From positions 2,046,001-2,110,000 of the forward strand of contig NZ_CP100762.1 in assembly GCF_024296665.1 (NCBI RefSeq): a stretch of DNA of 64,000 bases, written 5' to 3'. The DNA comes from Salinilacihabitans rarus (GTDB lineage: Archaea; Halobacteriota; Halobacteria; Halobacteriales; Natrialbaceae). This document shows positions 52,618-61,061 of the stretch, one piece after another; within the stretch, counting starts at the first letter, position 1, and each line of letters begins with the position of its first letter. The notes under the pieces were generated by a model, which saw only the letters and a program-made list of their open reading frames with translations, did no database searches and had not been told where the DNA came from. The translations under genes were made by a program, and so were the position numbers.

Positions 52618-53514
52618 ATGGACGGAGCCGACCGCCGCGGATTCGCCCGGGCCGCGTGGGCCAACGTGTTCGGGAACGTGGCGAAGATCCTCGTCGAGGG
52701 CGCCGCCGGCCTCGCGTTCGGCAGCGTCGCTCTGCTGGCCGACGCCGCCCACTCCGTGGCGGACCTCGTCGCGAGCGTCGTCGTCCTCGTCTGGGGCCGG
52801 AGTTCGTTCGACGAACCCGACGCGACCCACCCGCACGGACACGACCGGATCGAACCGCTGACCGCGCTGTTCGTCGGCGCCGTGATCGTCCTGCTGGGGC
52901 TGAACCTGCTGTACGAGTCCGTCCAGGGGATCGTCGTCGGCGTCGAGATCCGGTTCAGCTACCTCCTGATCGGCGCGCTCGGCTTCGCGATCGTCGACAT
53001 GTACGTCGTCTACCGCTACACCGTGGCGGTCAACGAGTCGATCGGCTCGACGGGTCTGGCGGCGCTCGCGACCGACTGTCTCAACGACATCTACACCTCC
53101 GCCGCGGCGATCGCCGGCGTCTTCGGCGTCCTGCTGGGCGCCCCCACGCTCGACCCCGTCGCCGGCGGCCTCGTCAGCCTGCTGGTCGTCTACCAGGGCG
53201 TCGAGATCGGCCGCGAGAACGTCACCTACCTCGTCGGGGCCGCCCCGCCGAACGAGAAGCGCGCCGAGATCACCGAGACGCTCCGCTCGCATCCCGACGT
53301 CGAGGGCGTCCACGACCTGACGGTGTTCTACGACGGCACCGCCCTCGAGGTCGAGGTCCACGTCGAGGTCGACGGCGACATGCCGTTCCGGGAGGCCCAC
53401 GACATCGAGACGACCCTCGTGGGGGCCTTGCGGGACATCGAGGACGTCGGTGACGCCCACGTCCACCTCGACCCCTCGGGGATCGGCGAGTGGAAAGAAC
53501 GCGCGGGGGGGTGA
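52618..53514 (+). CDS. Cation diffusion facilitator (metal exporter)
   Basis: This 298-residue protein has six membrane segments and the CDF metal site, 'ADAAHSVADLVAS' (HxxxD) in segment 2 and 'LATDCLNDIYTS' (DxxxD) in segment 5, which is the Mn/Fe-type rather than the Zn-type HxxxD pair. The His-rich loop is 'DATHPHGHDRIEP'. The C-terminal domain (about residues 215-298, 'VHDLTVFYDGTALEVEVHVE') senses metal as a dimer. It exports Mn2+, Fe2+ or Zn2+; site residues favour Mn or Fe. A palindromic operator is in its promoter. Confidence 0.92.
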   Translation: MDGADRRGFARAAWANVFGNVAKILVEGAAGLAFGSVALLADAAHSVADLVASVVVLVWGRSSFDEPDATHPHGHDRIEPLTALFVGAVIVLLGLNLLYESVQGIVVGVEIRFSYLLIGALGFAIVDMYVVYRYTVAVNESIGSTGLAALATDCLNDIYTSAAAIAGVFGVLLGAPTLDPVAGGLVSLLVVYQGVEIGRENVTYLVGAAPPNEKRAEITETLRSHPDVEGVHDLTVFYDGTALEVEVHVEVDGDMPFREAHDIETTLVGALRDIEDVGDAHVHLDPSGIGEWKERAGG

Positions 53515-53518
53515 CGAC

Positions 53519-54808
53519 TCAGGGCCAGAGCCCGCGGGCGTCGTGGGCGGCCGCCAGCCGCGAGAGCGCGACGACGTACGCCGCCTCCCGCCAGGAGACG
53601 CCGTCGGCGCTCGCGAACTCGCGGGCGACCTCGTTCCACGCGCCGAGCATCTCCGTCTCGAGTTCCTCGCGGACGCGCTCGATGGGCCAGCTACGGCGGT
53701 TGATGTCCTGGAGCCACTCGAAGTAGGAGACGGTGACGCCGCCGGCGTTCGCGAGGATGTCGGGGACGACCGGGACGCCGCGCTCTTCGAGAATCTCGTC
53801 GGCGCGGGCGGTCGTGGGGCCGTTCGCCCCCTCGACGATCAGGTCGGCCCGGACGGCGCCGGCGTTGTCGGCGGTCAGGACGTTGCCGACCGCCGCGGGG
53901 ACGAGTACGTCGACGTCGAGGGCGAGCAACTCGGCGTTCGAGACGGGGTCGCCGTCGCCGCGGGAGACGGCCTCGGGTTCCTCCTGGTGGGTCGGGATCG
54001 AGGCGACGTCGAGGCCGTCGGGGTCGTAGACGCCGCCGGTGACGTCGCTGACCGCGACCACGTCCGCGCCCCACTCCTCGAGGAGGCGGGCGGCGTTGGC
54101 GCCGACGCTGCCGAACCCCTGGACCGCGACGGTCGCACCCTCCAGCGGGCGGTCGTAGTAGTCGAGGGCCTCGCGGACGACGATGGCGACCGACCGGCCG
54201 GGGGCCTCCTCGCGGCCGTAGGAGCCGCCGACGGCGGGCGGCTTGCCGGTGACGACGCCGGGGGTCGTCTCGCCTTCCTGCATCGAGTAGGCGTCCATGA
54301 ACCACGCCATCTCCCGGCCGCCGGTGCCCATGTCCGGCGCCGGGATGTCGTGGTTGGGGCCGACGACGGTCCGCAGTTCCTGGGCGAGCCTGCGGGTGAG
54401 CCGCTCGGTCTCGTCGTCGCTCAGCGTCTTGGGGTCGACGACGACGCCGCCTTTGGCCCCGCCGAACGGGATGTCCATCACGGCACACTTCCAGGTCATC
54501 CACATCGAGAGGCCCACGCACTCGTCTTCCGTGACGTCGGGGTGGTAGCGCATCCCGCCCTTGTACGGGCCGCGGACGCTGTCGTGCTGGGCGCGGTAGC
54601 CGGTGACGATCTCGACGTCGCCGTCGTCGCGCTCGAAGGGGATCGTCACCCGGTGGACCCGCGACGGGTGGCGGAGCCGTTCGAGGATGGCCTCGTCGAC
54701 GTCGACCAGCGCCGCGGCGCGTTCGAGCTGGCGGCGGGCCGTCGCGAGGATGCCGTCGTCCGCCGCCGACGCGTCGGCGGCCGACACGGCGTGCGGTTCC
54801 GACGCCAT
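53519..54808 (-). CDS. gdhA: Glutamate dehydrogenase (Glu/Leu/Phe/Val family)
   Basis: The 429-residue dehydrogenase converts glutamate and 2-oxoglutarate using NAD(P). '[12 protein letters not shown]' and '[13 protein letters not shown]' hold the substrate lysines, '[14 protein letters not shown]' is the active-site loop, and '[17 protein letters not shown]' is the cofactor fold. The residue after the second nucleotide-binding strand is acidic/neutral ('[10 protein letters not shown]'), which favours NAD+. It is a paralogue type of which haloarchaea often have several. It starts one base after the stop of a zinc-ribbon mini-gene, so it is translationally coupled to it. Confidence 0.94.
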   Translation of the reverse strand: MASEPHAVSAADASAADDGILATARRQLERAAALVDVDEAILERLRHPSRVHRVTIPFERDDGDVEIVTGYRAQHDSVRGPYKGGMRYHPDVTEDECVGLSMWMTWKCAVMDIPFGGAKGGVVVDPKTLSDDETERLTRRLAQELRTVVGPNHDIPAPDMGTGGREMAWFMDAYSMQEGETTPGVVTGKPPAVGGSYGREEAPGRSVAIVVREALDYYDRPLEGATVAVQGFGSVGANAARLLEEWGADVVAVSDVTGGVYDPDGLDVASIPTHQEEPEAVSRGDGDPVSNAELLALDVDVLVPAAVGNVLTADNAGAVRADLIVEGANGPTTARADEILEERGVPVVPDILANAGGVTVSYFEWLQDINRRSWPIERVREELETEMLGAWNEVAREFASADGVSWREAAYVVALSRLAAAHDARGLWP

Positions 54809-54951
54809 CACTCGATGGGCATCGCGCGGTTTCGGAACGTCGCGTCGCAGTTGGGGCACGTGCCGGGGTGGCCCTCTGAGACGACGGTCCGGCCGCACTC
54901 GAGGCACTCGTAGGTCGATTCGGTCTCGGGGTCGTAGGGAGCGTCGATCAT
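54808..54951 (-). CDS. Zinc-ribbon mini-protein coupled to glutamate dehydrogenase
   Basis: The 47-residue protein ([20 protein letters not shown]...) has two Cys pairs, 'CLECGRTV' and 'CPNCDATF', forming a rubredoxin/rubrerythrin-like zinc ribbon. Its stop TGA shares one base with the GDH start ATG (TGATG). Short ribbons of this type are common in haloarchaea and may bind nucleic acid or a protein partner. The tight coupling suggests it may act with or regulate GDH, which is inference. A CGTTAGCC element about 25 bases upstream may be its TATA box. Confidence 0.85.
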   Translation of the reverse strand: MIDAPYDPETESTYECLECGRTVVSEGHPGTCPNCDATFRNRAMPIE

Positions 54952-55061
54952 GGGTGTGAGACGGACGGCTAACGGCGGTCCGGTGGGGCAATTTTTGCGG
55001 GCTACGGGGTAACGATGGGAGTTGAGTTGTGAACCAACCGCCGAGCCGGATGGTTTACTGT

Positions 55062-57857
55062 TCAACCCCCCGCCGCGTCGTCGAACAGCGCGGCGAACAG
55101 TTTCCGCTGGACCGCCCGCAGGTGGTTCGAGAACGCCGTCGGCGAGATGTCCAGCGAGTCGGCGACCTCGCTGCCGGTCCGCTCGCGCGGCGTCCGGAAG
55201 AAGCCGGCGTGGTAGGCCGTCCTGACCACCTCGAGTTGCCGGTCGGTCAGCGCCGCGAGCACGTCGGCCGCGAGGCGCTCGCGGGTCGCCGGCGGGCCGT
55301 CGCGCTCGCGTCGGGCGACGAGCGTCGCGTCGGGGCAGGTCGTCCGCACCAGATCGTCGACCGAGCGGGTCTCGACCGACGACGGGACGTCGATGGCCAT
55401 CGTCGTCCCGCCGGGGTCGGCCGCGAGCGTGCCGACGACCGCGCCGTGTTCGACCAGCCGCGTCGCGAGGAACGGCCGCGAGAGGTGCAGGCGGATCAGC
55501 CCGCCGTCCTCGCCCTCGCTCACGACGCGGGCGTCGGCGATCGACGCCGACTCGTTCGCCAGCGCGACCACCCGTTCGGCCGGCGCGCCCGCGACCGTCG
55601 CGAACGCGAGCACGCCGTCGGAGACCCGCTGTAGCCCGCCTTCGAGTTCGACCTCGCAGTCGGCCCGCCGGGCGAGGCGGCCGAACACCGTGCTCGTCCC
55701 GTCGAGTTCGTAGGCGAGTTCGACGCTCCGGCCGCCGAGCAGGGCGTCGGTGCGCTCGACCGAGCCGATGCCGGCGGCGATCGTCTCGCCGAGTTCCCGG
55801 AGGACGGACCGGGTCGTCTCGTCGAATGCGTCCGCGCGCTCGGCGTAGACGGTCAGCGCGCCGTAGCCGAACTCGTCGTACGCCAGCGGGACGCTCGCGA
55901 CCGACTGGAAGCCGCGGGTGAGCGCCGCCGACCGCCACGGGGCCTTGCGCAACCCCGTGGCGACGTTCTCGACGACGGTCGGTTCGCCGCTCTCGAGGGT
56001 CCGCTCGCCCGGGTCCGTCCCCTCGGTCCCCGCCCCGAGGACGTCGAGATAGCCCCGCTCGTCGCCGGCCCACGCCCGCGGCCGGACGGCGCCGTCGCGG
56101 ACGTCGACGTCGCCGATCCACGCGAACGCGAACCGGTCGGCCTCGGTCAGCCGTTCGCAGACCGCCGCCTCGATCCCCTCGCGCGTGTCGGCGTCGACGA
56201 CGTCCTGCCCGATGCCGCGGATGATCTCGTTGACCCGGTTGAGGTCGGTCAGCCGGCGGTTCTGCCGTTCGAGTTCGCGGTCCCGCTCGCGGAGGGCGGA
56301 CTCGCGCTCGACGCGGTCCATGGCGGCCTCGGCGGTGGCCGCGAGCAGGTCCGCCACCTCCCTCGTCACGTCGTCGATCGCGTCGGGGTCGCCGGAGCCG
56401 ACGACGAAGACCCCGTGGTCGCCAAGCGGGACGACGACCGCGCTGCGAAGGCGGAGGTCGGTCTCGCCCCACCGGCCGAGGTTCTCGAACGTCCGCGCGT
56501 CGTTGCCCACGAACGCCGTGGAGATCACGCTCCCGTCGCCCGGCCACCGGGGCCGGGGCCGGCCGCCGTCGGCGACGAGCGACCCCGCGTACGCCGCCGG
56601 TTCGAGGACGCTCTCCTCGGCGTCGAAGAGGTAGACCGCCGCCGCGGGGAGGTCGAGGACGGCCGCCGCGTCGTCGACGACGCGGCCCGCGATCTCCGGC
56701 TTGCTCTCGGCGTACAGCAGTTCGCGGGTCGTGTCGTGCAGCGACGTGAGCGCGCGCTCGCGCTGCTTGCGCCGTGTCACGTCCCGGCAACTGAACAGCG
56801 TCGTCCCGTCCTGAATCGACACCCGGCGGACGTTGACCAGCAGGGCGTGCTCGTCCCCGTCGCGGTCCTCGGCCGTACACTCGACGTTCGTCAGCACGCC
56901 CTCGGCGTCGAGTTCGGCCTCGTCGTAGAGGTCCTCGCCGAGCAAGGCGTCGATCGTCCCCATCTCGTGGATCTCCTCGGCCGTGTAGCCGAAGATGAAG
57001 TGGACGTTCGGGCAGACGTAGGTGAACTCGCCGTCGTCGTTCGTGAGCAACACCGTGTCGGTCATGTGCGCGAGCGTCACCCGGTGGAGTTCCTCCGAGC
57101 GGCGCAGTTCGCGTTCGAGGCGCTCGCGCTCGGTGACGTCCCGGCCGTAGACGAGGACGCCGGCGGGGCGGTCGCCCTCGATCGGCCGGAACGACAGCGA
57201 GAGCGTCGTCTCGCCGTCTGCCGTCTCGACCGTCCGGTCGACCCGTTTTCCGTCCCGCGCGCGCTCGACCGCCGCGCGGATCGTCCCGCGGGCCGACTCG
57301 CTCCAGCGGTCGAGCGCGTCGAAGCGCGCCGCCGTCGCGTCGCCGTCGCCGTCGGTCGCCTCCGCGACGCGGCCGTCGCGGTCGAGCGTCCACAGGAAGG
57401 TGTCCGGATCGTCGACGAGGGCGTCGAACCGGCGGGCCCGCGCCGCGCGCTCGCCGGCGTCGGTCGCCCGCTCGATCCGGTCGACCAGCGCCGCCTCCCG
57501 CTCGTCGAACGGGACGTACGCCGTCGCGCCCGCCTCGACGGCGGCCCCGGCGAGGGCCTCGTCGCCCTCGCGCGGGACGAACGCGACGGGGAGGTCGGGG
57601 CGTCCCTCGCGGACGGTTTCGAGGAACGAGAGGCCGCGATCCGCCGAGGTCGAGTCGTCACAGACCAGACACCGCGGGCCGTCGCCGTCGAGGGCGTCGA
57701 CCGCGTCGCCGTCGGCGAGCGCGTCGCGGAGGGCCGGCGCCGACGCCTCGTGGACCGCGACCGCCGCGTCGGCGGCCGAGAGGACCTCGCGGACGGCGGC
57801 GGTCCAGTCGGGGGCGCCGACGAGGACGACCCCGCGTTCCGCACCGGTGGTTGCCAT
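55062..57857 (-). CDS. Multi-sensor PAS/GAF regulator with HTH_10 domain (Bat family)
   Basis: This 931-residue cytoplasmic sensor-regulator is built as: receiver-like domain (about 8-130, lacking a clear phospho-Asp pattern), PAS (about 137-240), PAS (about 245-365, 'NDDGEFTYVCPNVHFIFGYT'), GAF (about 375-525), GAF (about 545-695), a Bat-type sensor module (about 700-860) and HTH_10 (about 870-925, 'LTDRQLEVVRTAYHAGFF' and 'VADSLDISPTAFSNHL'). Such proteins read redox, light or metabolites and activate target genes directly. The ATG at 57857 was chosen because it starts the first domain, the longer frame being uncharged Arg/Pro sequence. Targets are unknown. Confidence 0.9.
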   Translation of the reverse strand: MATTGAERGVVLVGAPDWTAAVREVLSAADAAVAVHEASAPALRDALADGDAVDALDGDGPRCLVCDDSTSADRGLSFLETVREGRPDLPVAFVPREGDEALAGAAVEAGATAYVPFDEREAALVDRIERATDAGERAARARRFDALVDDPDTFLWTLDRDGRVAEATDGDGDATAARFDALDRWSESARGTIRAAVERARDGKRVDRTVETADGETTLSLSFRPIEGDRPAGVLVYGRDVTERERLERELRRSEELHRVTLAHMTDTVLLTNDDGEFTYVCPNVHFIFGYTAEEIHEMGTIDALLGEDLYDEAELDAEGVLTNVECTAEDRDGDEHALLVNVRRVSIQDGTTLFSCRDVTRRKQRERALTSLHDTTRELLYAESKPEIAGRVVDDAAAVLDLPAAAVYLFDAEESVLEPAAYAGSLVADGGRPRPRWPGDGSVISTAFVGNDARTFENLGRWGETDLRLRSAVVVPLGDHGVFVVGSGDPDAIDDVTREVADLLAATAEAAMDRVERESALRERDRELERQNRRLTDLNRVNEIIRGIGQDVVDADTREGIEAAVCERLTEADRFAFAWIGDVDVRDGAVRPRAWAGDERGYLDVLGAGTEGTDPGERTLESGEPTVVENVATGLRKAPWRSAALTRGFQSVASVPLAYDEFGYGALTVYAERADAFDETTRSVLRELGETIAAGIGSVERTDALLGGRSVELAYELDGTSTVFGRLARRADCEVELEGGLQRVSDGVLAFATVAGAPAERVVALANESASIADARVVSEGEDGGLIRLHLSRPFLATRLVEHGAVVGTLAADPGGTTMAIDVPSSVETRSVDDLVRTTCPDATLVARRERDGPPATRERLAADVLAALTDRQLEVVRTAYHAGFFRTPRERTGSEVADSLDISPTAFSNHLRAVQRKLFAALFDDAAGG

Positions 57858-57948
57858 CGTCCCCCGTAACTCCCGGGGAACCAAAACGGTTGATCATCCG
57901 CGGTACCGCGACGCCAGCATTTATCGGCTCGCGGCACCCTCACCCGGT

Positions 57949-58872
57949 ATGGAAGTCGGAGACGTCCGCGAGGTGACGGTCGGCGACTGTGCCGACCTCC
58001 ACTACGTCGACACCGGGATGTACGGCACGAGCGAGTACGGCGCGGTCTACCTCCTCGACGACGAGCGCCCGGCCATCGTCGAGTCCGGCATCGGGACGAA
58101 CTACGAGGCGATCCTCGCGGCGCTGGACGAGGTCGGGATCGACCGCGAGGCCGTCGAAGCGATCGCCGTCACGCACGTCCACCTCGACCACGCAGGCGGC
58201 GCGGGCTACCTCGCCGAGGCCTGCCCGAACGCCGACGTCTACGTCCCCGAGGTCGGCGCCGAGCACCTCGTCGACCCCTCGCGACTCGTCGCCGGCACGA
58301 AAGCCGCCGTCGGCGACCAGTGGGAGTTCTACGCCGAACCGAAGCCGATCCCCGAGGAGCGGGTCGTCCCGGTCGCCGACGGCGACGCGATCGACCTCGG
58401 CGAGCACGAACTCCGCGTCCACGAGGCGCCGGGCCACGCCCCCCACCAGGCCGTCTTCGAGGACCCCGAAAACGACGCGGTGTTCACCGGCGACGCCGCC
58501 GGCATCTGGGTCCCCTCCGTCGAGGAGATCCGCGAGACCTCCCCGCCAGCGCAGTTCGACCTCGAACGGTGTCTGGAGGACGTCGAGACGCTCACGGAGA
58601 TCGATCCGGACGTCCTGCTCTACACCCACTTCGGCCCCCGCGAGGTGGGCGAGGACGCGGCCGACGTCCTCGACGAGTACGCGCGGGTGCTCACCGAGTG
58701 GGTCGAGGCGGTCGAGGCCGCGCGCGCGGAACTCGGCGACGACGAGGCCGTGATCGAACACTTCGCGAGCGAGACGGAGATGAGCGACGTCTGGGGCGAG
58801 CGCAAGGCCCGCGCCGAGGCCGCGATGAACGTCCGCGGCGTGCTGGGCTACCTCGACTGGCGCGAGGGGTAG
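57949..58872 (+). CDS. MBL-fold metallo-hydrolase
   Basis: The 307-residue hydrolase has 'VTHVHLDHAGGAGYLA' (HxHxDH), third metal His in 'EAPGHAPHQ', bridging Asp in 'FTGDAAGI' and last His in 'LYTHFGPRE'. A helical C-terminal extension of about 60 residues follows the fold ('VLTEWVEAVEAARAELGDDE'). The substrate is unknown; lactonase- and thioesterase-like activities are possible. The CATTTATC TATA box (57918-57925) lies about 28 bases before the ATG. Confidence 0.9.
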   Translation: MEVGDVREVTVGDCADLHYVDTGMYGTSEYGAVYLLDDERPAIVESGIGTNYEAILAALDEVGIDREAVEAIAVTHVHLDHAGGAGYLAEACPNADVYVPEVGAEHLVDPSRLVAGTKAAVGDQWEFYAEPKPIPEERVVPVADGDAIDLGEHELRVHEAPGHAPHQAVFEDPENDAVFTGDAAGIWVPSVEEIRETSPPAQFDLERCLEDVETLTEIDPDVLLYTHFGPREVGEDAADVLDEYARVLTEWVEAVEAARAELGDDEAVIEHFASETEMSDVWGERKARAEAAMNVRGVLGYLDWREG

Positions 58873-59020
58873 CCGTCCGCTCGGCGGCCGAACGCGGGCG
58901 TGACGGCCCCGACGCGCCCCGACCGCCGCGGACGACGAGGGCGCGACGTCGAAATAAACTGCCGGCGGGGTGAAAGTCGTTCCCTCACGTTTTATCGCAC
59001 GGGACGTGCTGGCGACGACC

Positions 59021-60976
59021 ATGGACTGGCGGGACGCCGAACGCGAGTACGACGACGAGGTGATCGGGTTCACGACGCTCGGGCGGATGTTCGAGGACGC
59101 CGTCGAGCGTCACCCGAACCGACCGGCCCAGCGGTACAAGGGGGGCGTCTACGATCGTTCGCTCGCCGGGACCGCCGTGGAGGCCGCCGAACCGGGGCGG
59201 TTCCGCGCGATCTCCTACGCCGAGATGCGCGACCTCGTCCGGAAGCTCTCGGCCGGCTTCGTCGACCTCGGGGTCGAGCAGGGCGACCGGATCGGCATCT
59301 TCGCGGACACGCGCATGGAGTGGGGCCAGTGTGACTTCGCGCTGCTGTCGGCCGGCGCGGTCATCACGACCGTCTACCGGAGTTCCTCGCCCGACCAGGT
59401 GCGGTACCTGCTCGACGATCCGGGGGCGTCGGGCGTCGTCGTCGAGAACGAGGACTCGCTCGACCGCGTCCTCGCCGTCGAGGACGACCTCGACCTCGAG
59501 TTCATCGTCACGATGGACGACGTCGAGGGGTACGACGACCGCGACGACGTCCTGACGCTGGCGGACGTCTACGCCCGCGGCGAGGAGACGTTCGACCTCG
59601 ACGCACACATGGAGCGCGTCGACGCGCCGTCGATGGACGACGTGGCGAGTCTGATCTACACGAGCGGGACGACCGGCAAGCCGAAGGGGGTACGGCTGTC
59701 ACACGGGAACTTCCGGTCGAACGTCAATCAGGTACGCAAGCGGTGTGGCCCCCGACCGGACAAGGCCGACGACGTGCCGACCATCGACGCGGGGACCCAG
59801 ACGGTGTCGTACCTGCCGCTGGCACACGTCTTCGAGCGACTGGCCGGCCACTTCCTGATGTTCGCCAGCGGGGCCTGCGTCGCCTACGCCGAGACCCCGG
59901 ACACCCTGCAGGAGGACTTCAGCGCGGTCCAGCCGACGGCGGCGACGAGCGTCCCCCGGGTGTACGAGAAGATCTACGACGCCATCCGCGAGCAGGCCAG
60001 CGAGTCCGGACTCAAACAGCGCATCTTCGAGTGGGCGACCGACGTCGGCCGCGAGTATCAGGCGGCCGACTCCCCCGGCGTCGTCCTGCGGACCAAGCGG
60101 GCGCTCGCGGACAGACTCGTCTTCTCGCAGGTGCGCGACGCCCTCGGCGGCGAGGTGGAACTGCTCATCAGCGGGGGCGGGAGCCTCTCGCCGGAACTCT
60201 GCGCGCTCTACCACGGGATGGGCCTGCCCATCTTCGAGGGCTACGGCCTCACCGAGACGGCCCCCGTACTCACGGTGAACCCGCCGGAGGCGCCGAAGAT
60301 CGGTACCATCGGCCCCGCGCTCCCGAACGTCAAACTGAAAGTCGACGAGTCGGTCGCCGACCAGGACGCCTTCGACGACCCCGGCGACGTCGGCGAGTTG
60401 CTCGTGAAGGGGCCGAACGTCACCGACGGCTACTGGAACAAACCCGGCGCGACCGAACGCGCGTTCACCGACGACGGCTGGTTCCGAACCGGCGACATCG
60501 TCCACATCCGCCCCGACGGCTACGTCGAGTTCCGCGAGCGGGCGAAACAGATCCTCGTGCTCTCGACGGGGAAGAACGTCGCGCCCGCCCCCATCGAGGA
60601 CGCCTTCGCCGCCAGCGAGGTCGTCGAGCAGGCGATGGTCGTCGGCGACGGCGAGAAGTTCGTCTCCGCCCTGCTCGTCCCGAACACCGACAACCTCCGG
60701 GAGTGGGCCGCCGAGGAGGGCATCGACCTGCCCGACGACCCCGAGGAAGTCTGCGAGGACGAGCGGGTCATCGAGTACATCCAGAAGGAGGTCGACCGCG
60801 TCAACGAGAACTTCGAGAAACACGAGACGATCAAGGAGTTCCGCCTCGCCCCCGAGGAGTTCACCGAGGAAAACGAGATGCTCACCCCCACCATGAAGAA
60901 GAAGCGGCGGGTGATCCTCGACCGCTTCGAGGACAAGATCGAGGACATCTACGCGGAACCGGTCACCGCCGAGTGA
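59021..60976 (+). CDS. Long-chain acyl-CoA synthetase (first tandem copy)
   Basis: The 651-residue AMP-forming ligase activates fatty acids with ATP and CoA. The phosphate loop is 'LIYTSGTTGKPKGVRLSHGN', the adenylate motif is 'YGLTETAP' and the C-terminal hinge is 'FRTGDIVHIRPDGYV'. A lid helix 'STGKNVAPAPIED' contains the catalytic Lys region. The ATG at 59021 (MDWRDAEREYDDEV) matches the second copy and lies 28 bases after a TTTTATCG box (58989-58996). It is the first of two direct repeats. Confidence 0.93.
   Translation: MDWRDAEREYDDEVIGFTTLGRMFEDAVERHPNRPAQRYKGGVYDRSLAGTAVEAAEPGRFRAISYAEMRDLVRKLSAGFVDLGVEQGDRIGIFADTRMEWGQCDFALLSAGAVITTVYRSSSPDQVRYLLDDPGASGVVVENEDSLDRVLAVEDDLDLEFIVTMDDVEGYDDRDDVLTLADVYARGEETFDLDAHMERVDAPSMDDVASLIYTSGTTGKPKGVRLSHGNFRSNVNQVRKRCGPRPDKADDVPTIDAGTQTVSYLPLAHVFERLAGHFLMFASGACVAYAETPDTLQEDFSAVQPTAATSVPRVYEKIYDAIREQASESGLKQRIFEWATDVGREYQAADSPGVVLRTKRALADRLVFSQVRDALGGEVELLISGGGSLSPELCALYHGMGLPIFEGYGLTETAPVLTVNPPEAPKIGTIGPALPNVKLKVDESVADQDAFDDPGDVGELLVKGPNVTDGYWNKPGATERAFTDDGWFRTGDIVHIRPDGYVEFRERAKQILVLSTGKNVAPAPIEDAFAASEVVEQAMVVGDGEKFVSALLVPNTDNLREWAAEEGIDLPDDPEEVCEDERVIEYIQKEVDRVNENFEKHETIKEFRLAPEEFTEENEMLTPTMKKKRRVILDRFEDKIEDIYAEPVTAE
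60530..60685 (+). repeat. 156-base identical block, copy 1 (acyl-CoA synthetase pair)
   Basis: These 156 bases, within the C-terminal hinge region, are identical to 62631-62786 in the second acyl-CoA synthetase gene, including all third codon positions. They run from TTCCGCGAGCGGGCGAAACA to CTGCTCGTCCCGAAC. Confidence 0.88.
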
Positions 60977-61061
60977 GCGGACGGCGGGACTGGCGTTTTT
61001 CGGCCGCTGGTGTCGCCTAGCCGAACGATTAATCACACACAATGCCATGGTAGTACACGCC

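Noticed and set aside
61047-61061. An earlier ATG for the second acyl-CoA synthetase
   Set aside because: It would add five residues (MVVHA) not seen in the first copy and would place the start too close to the TATA-like box.
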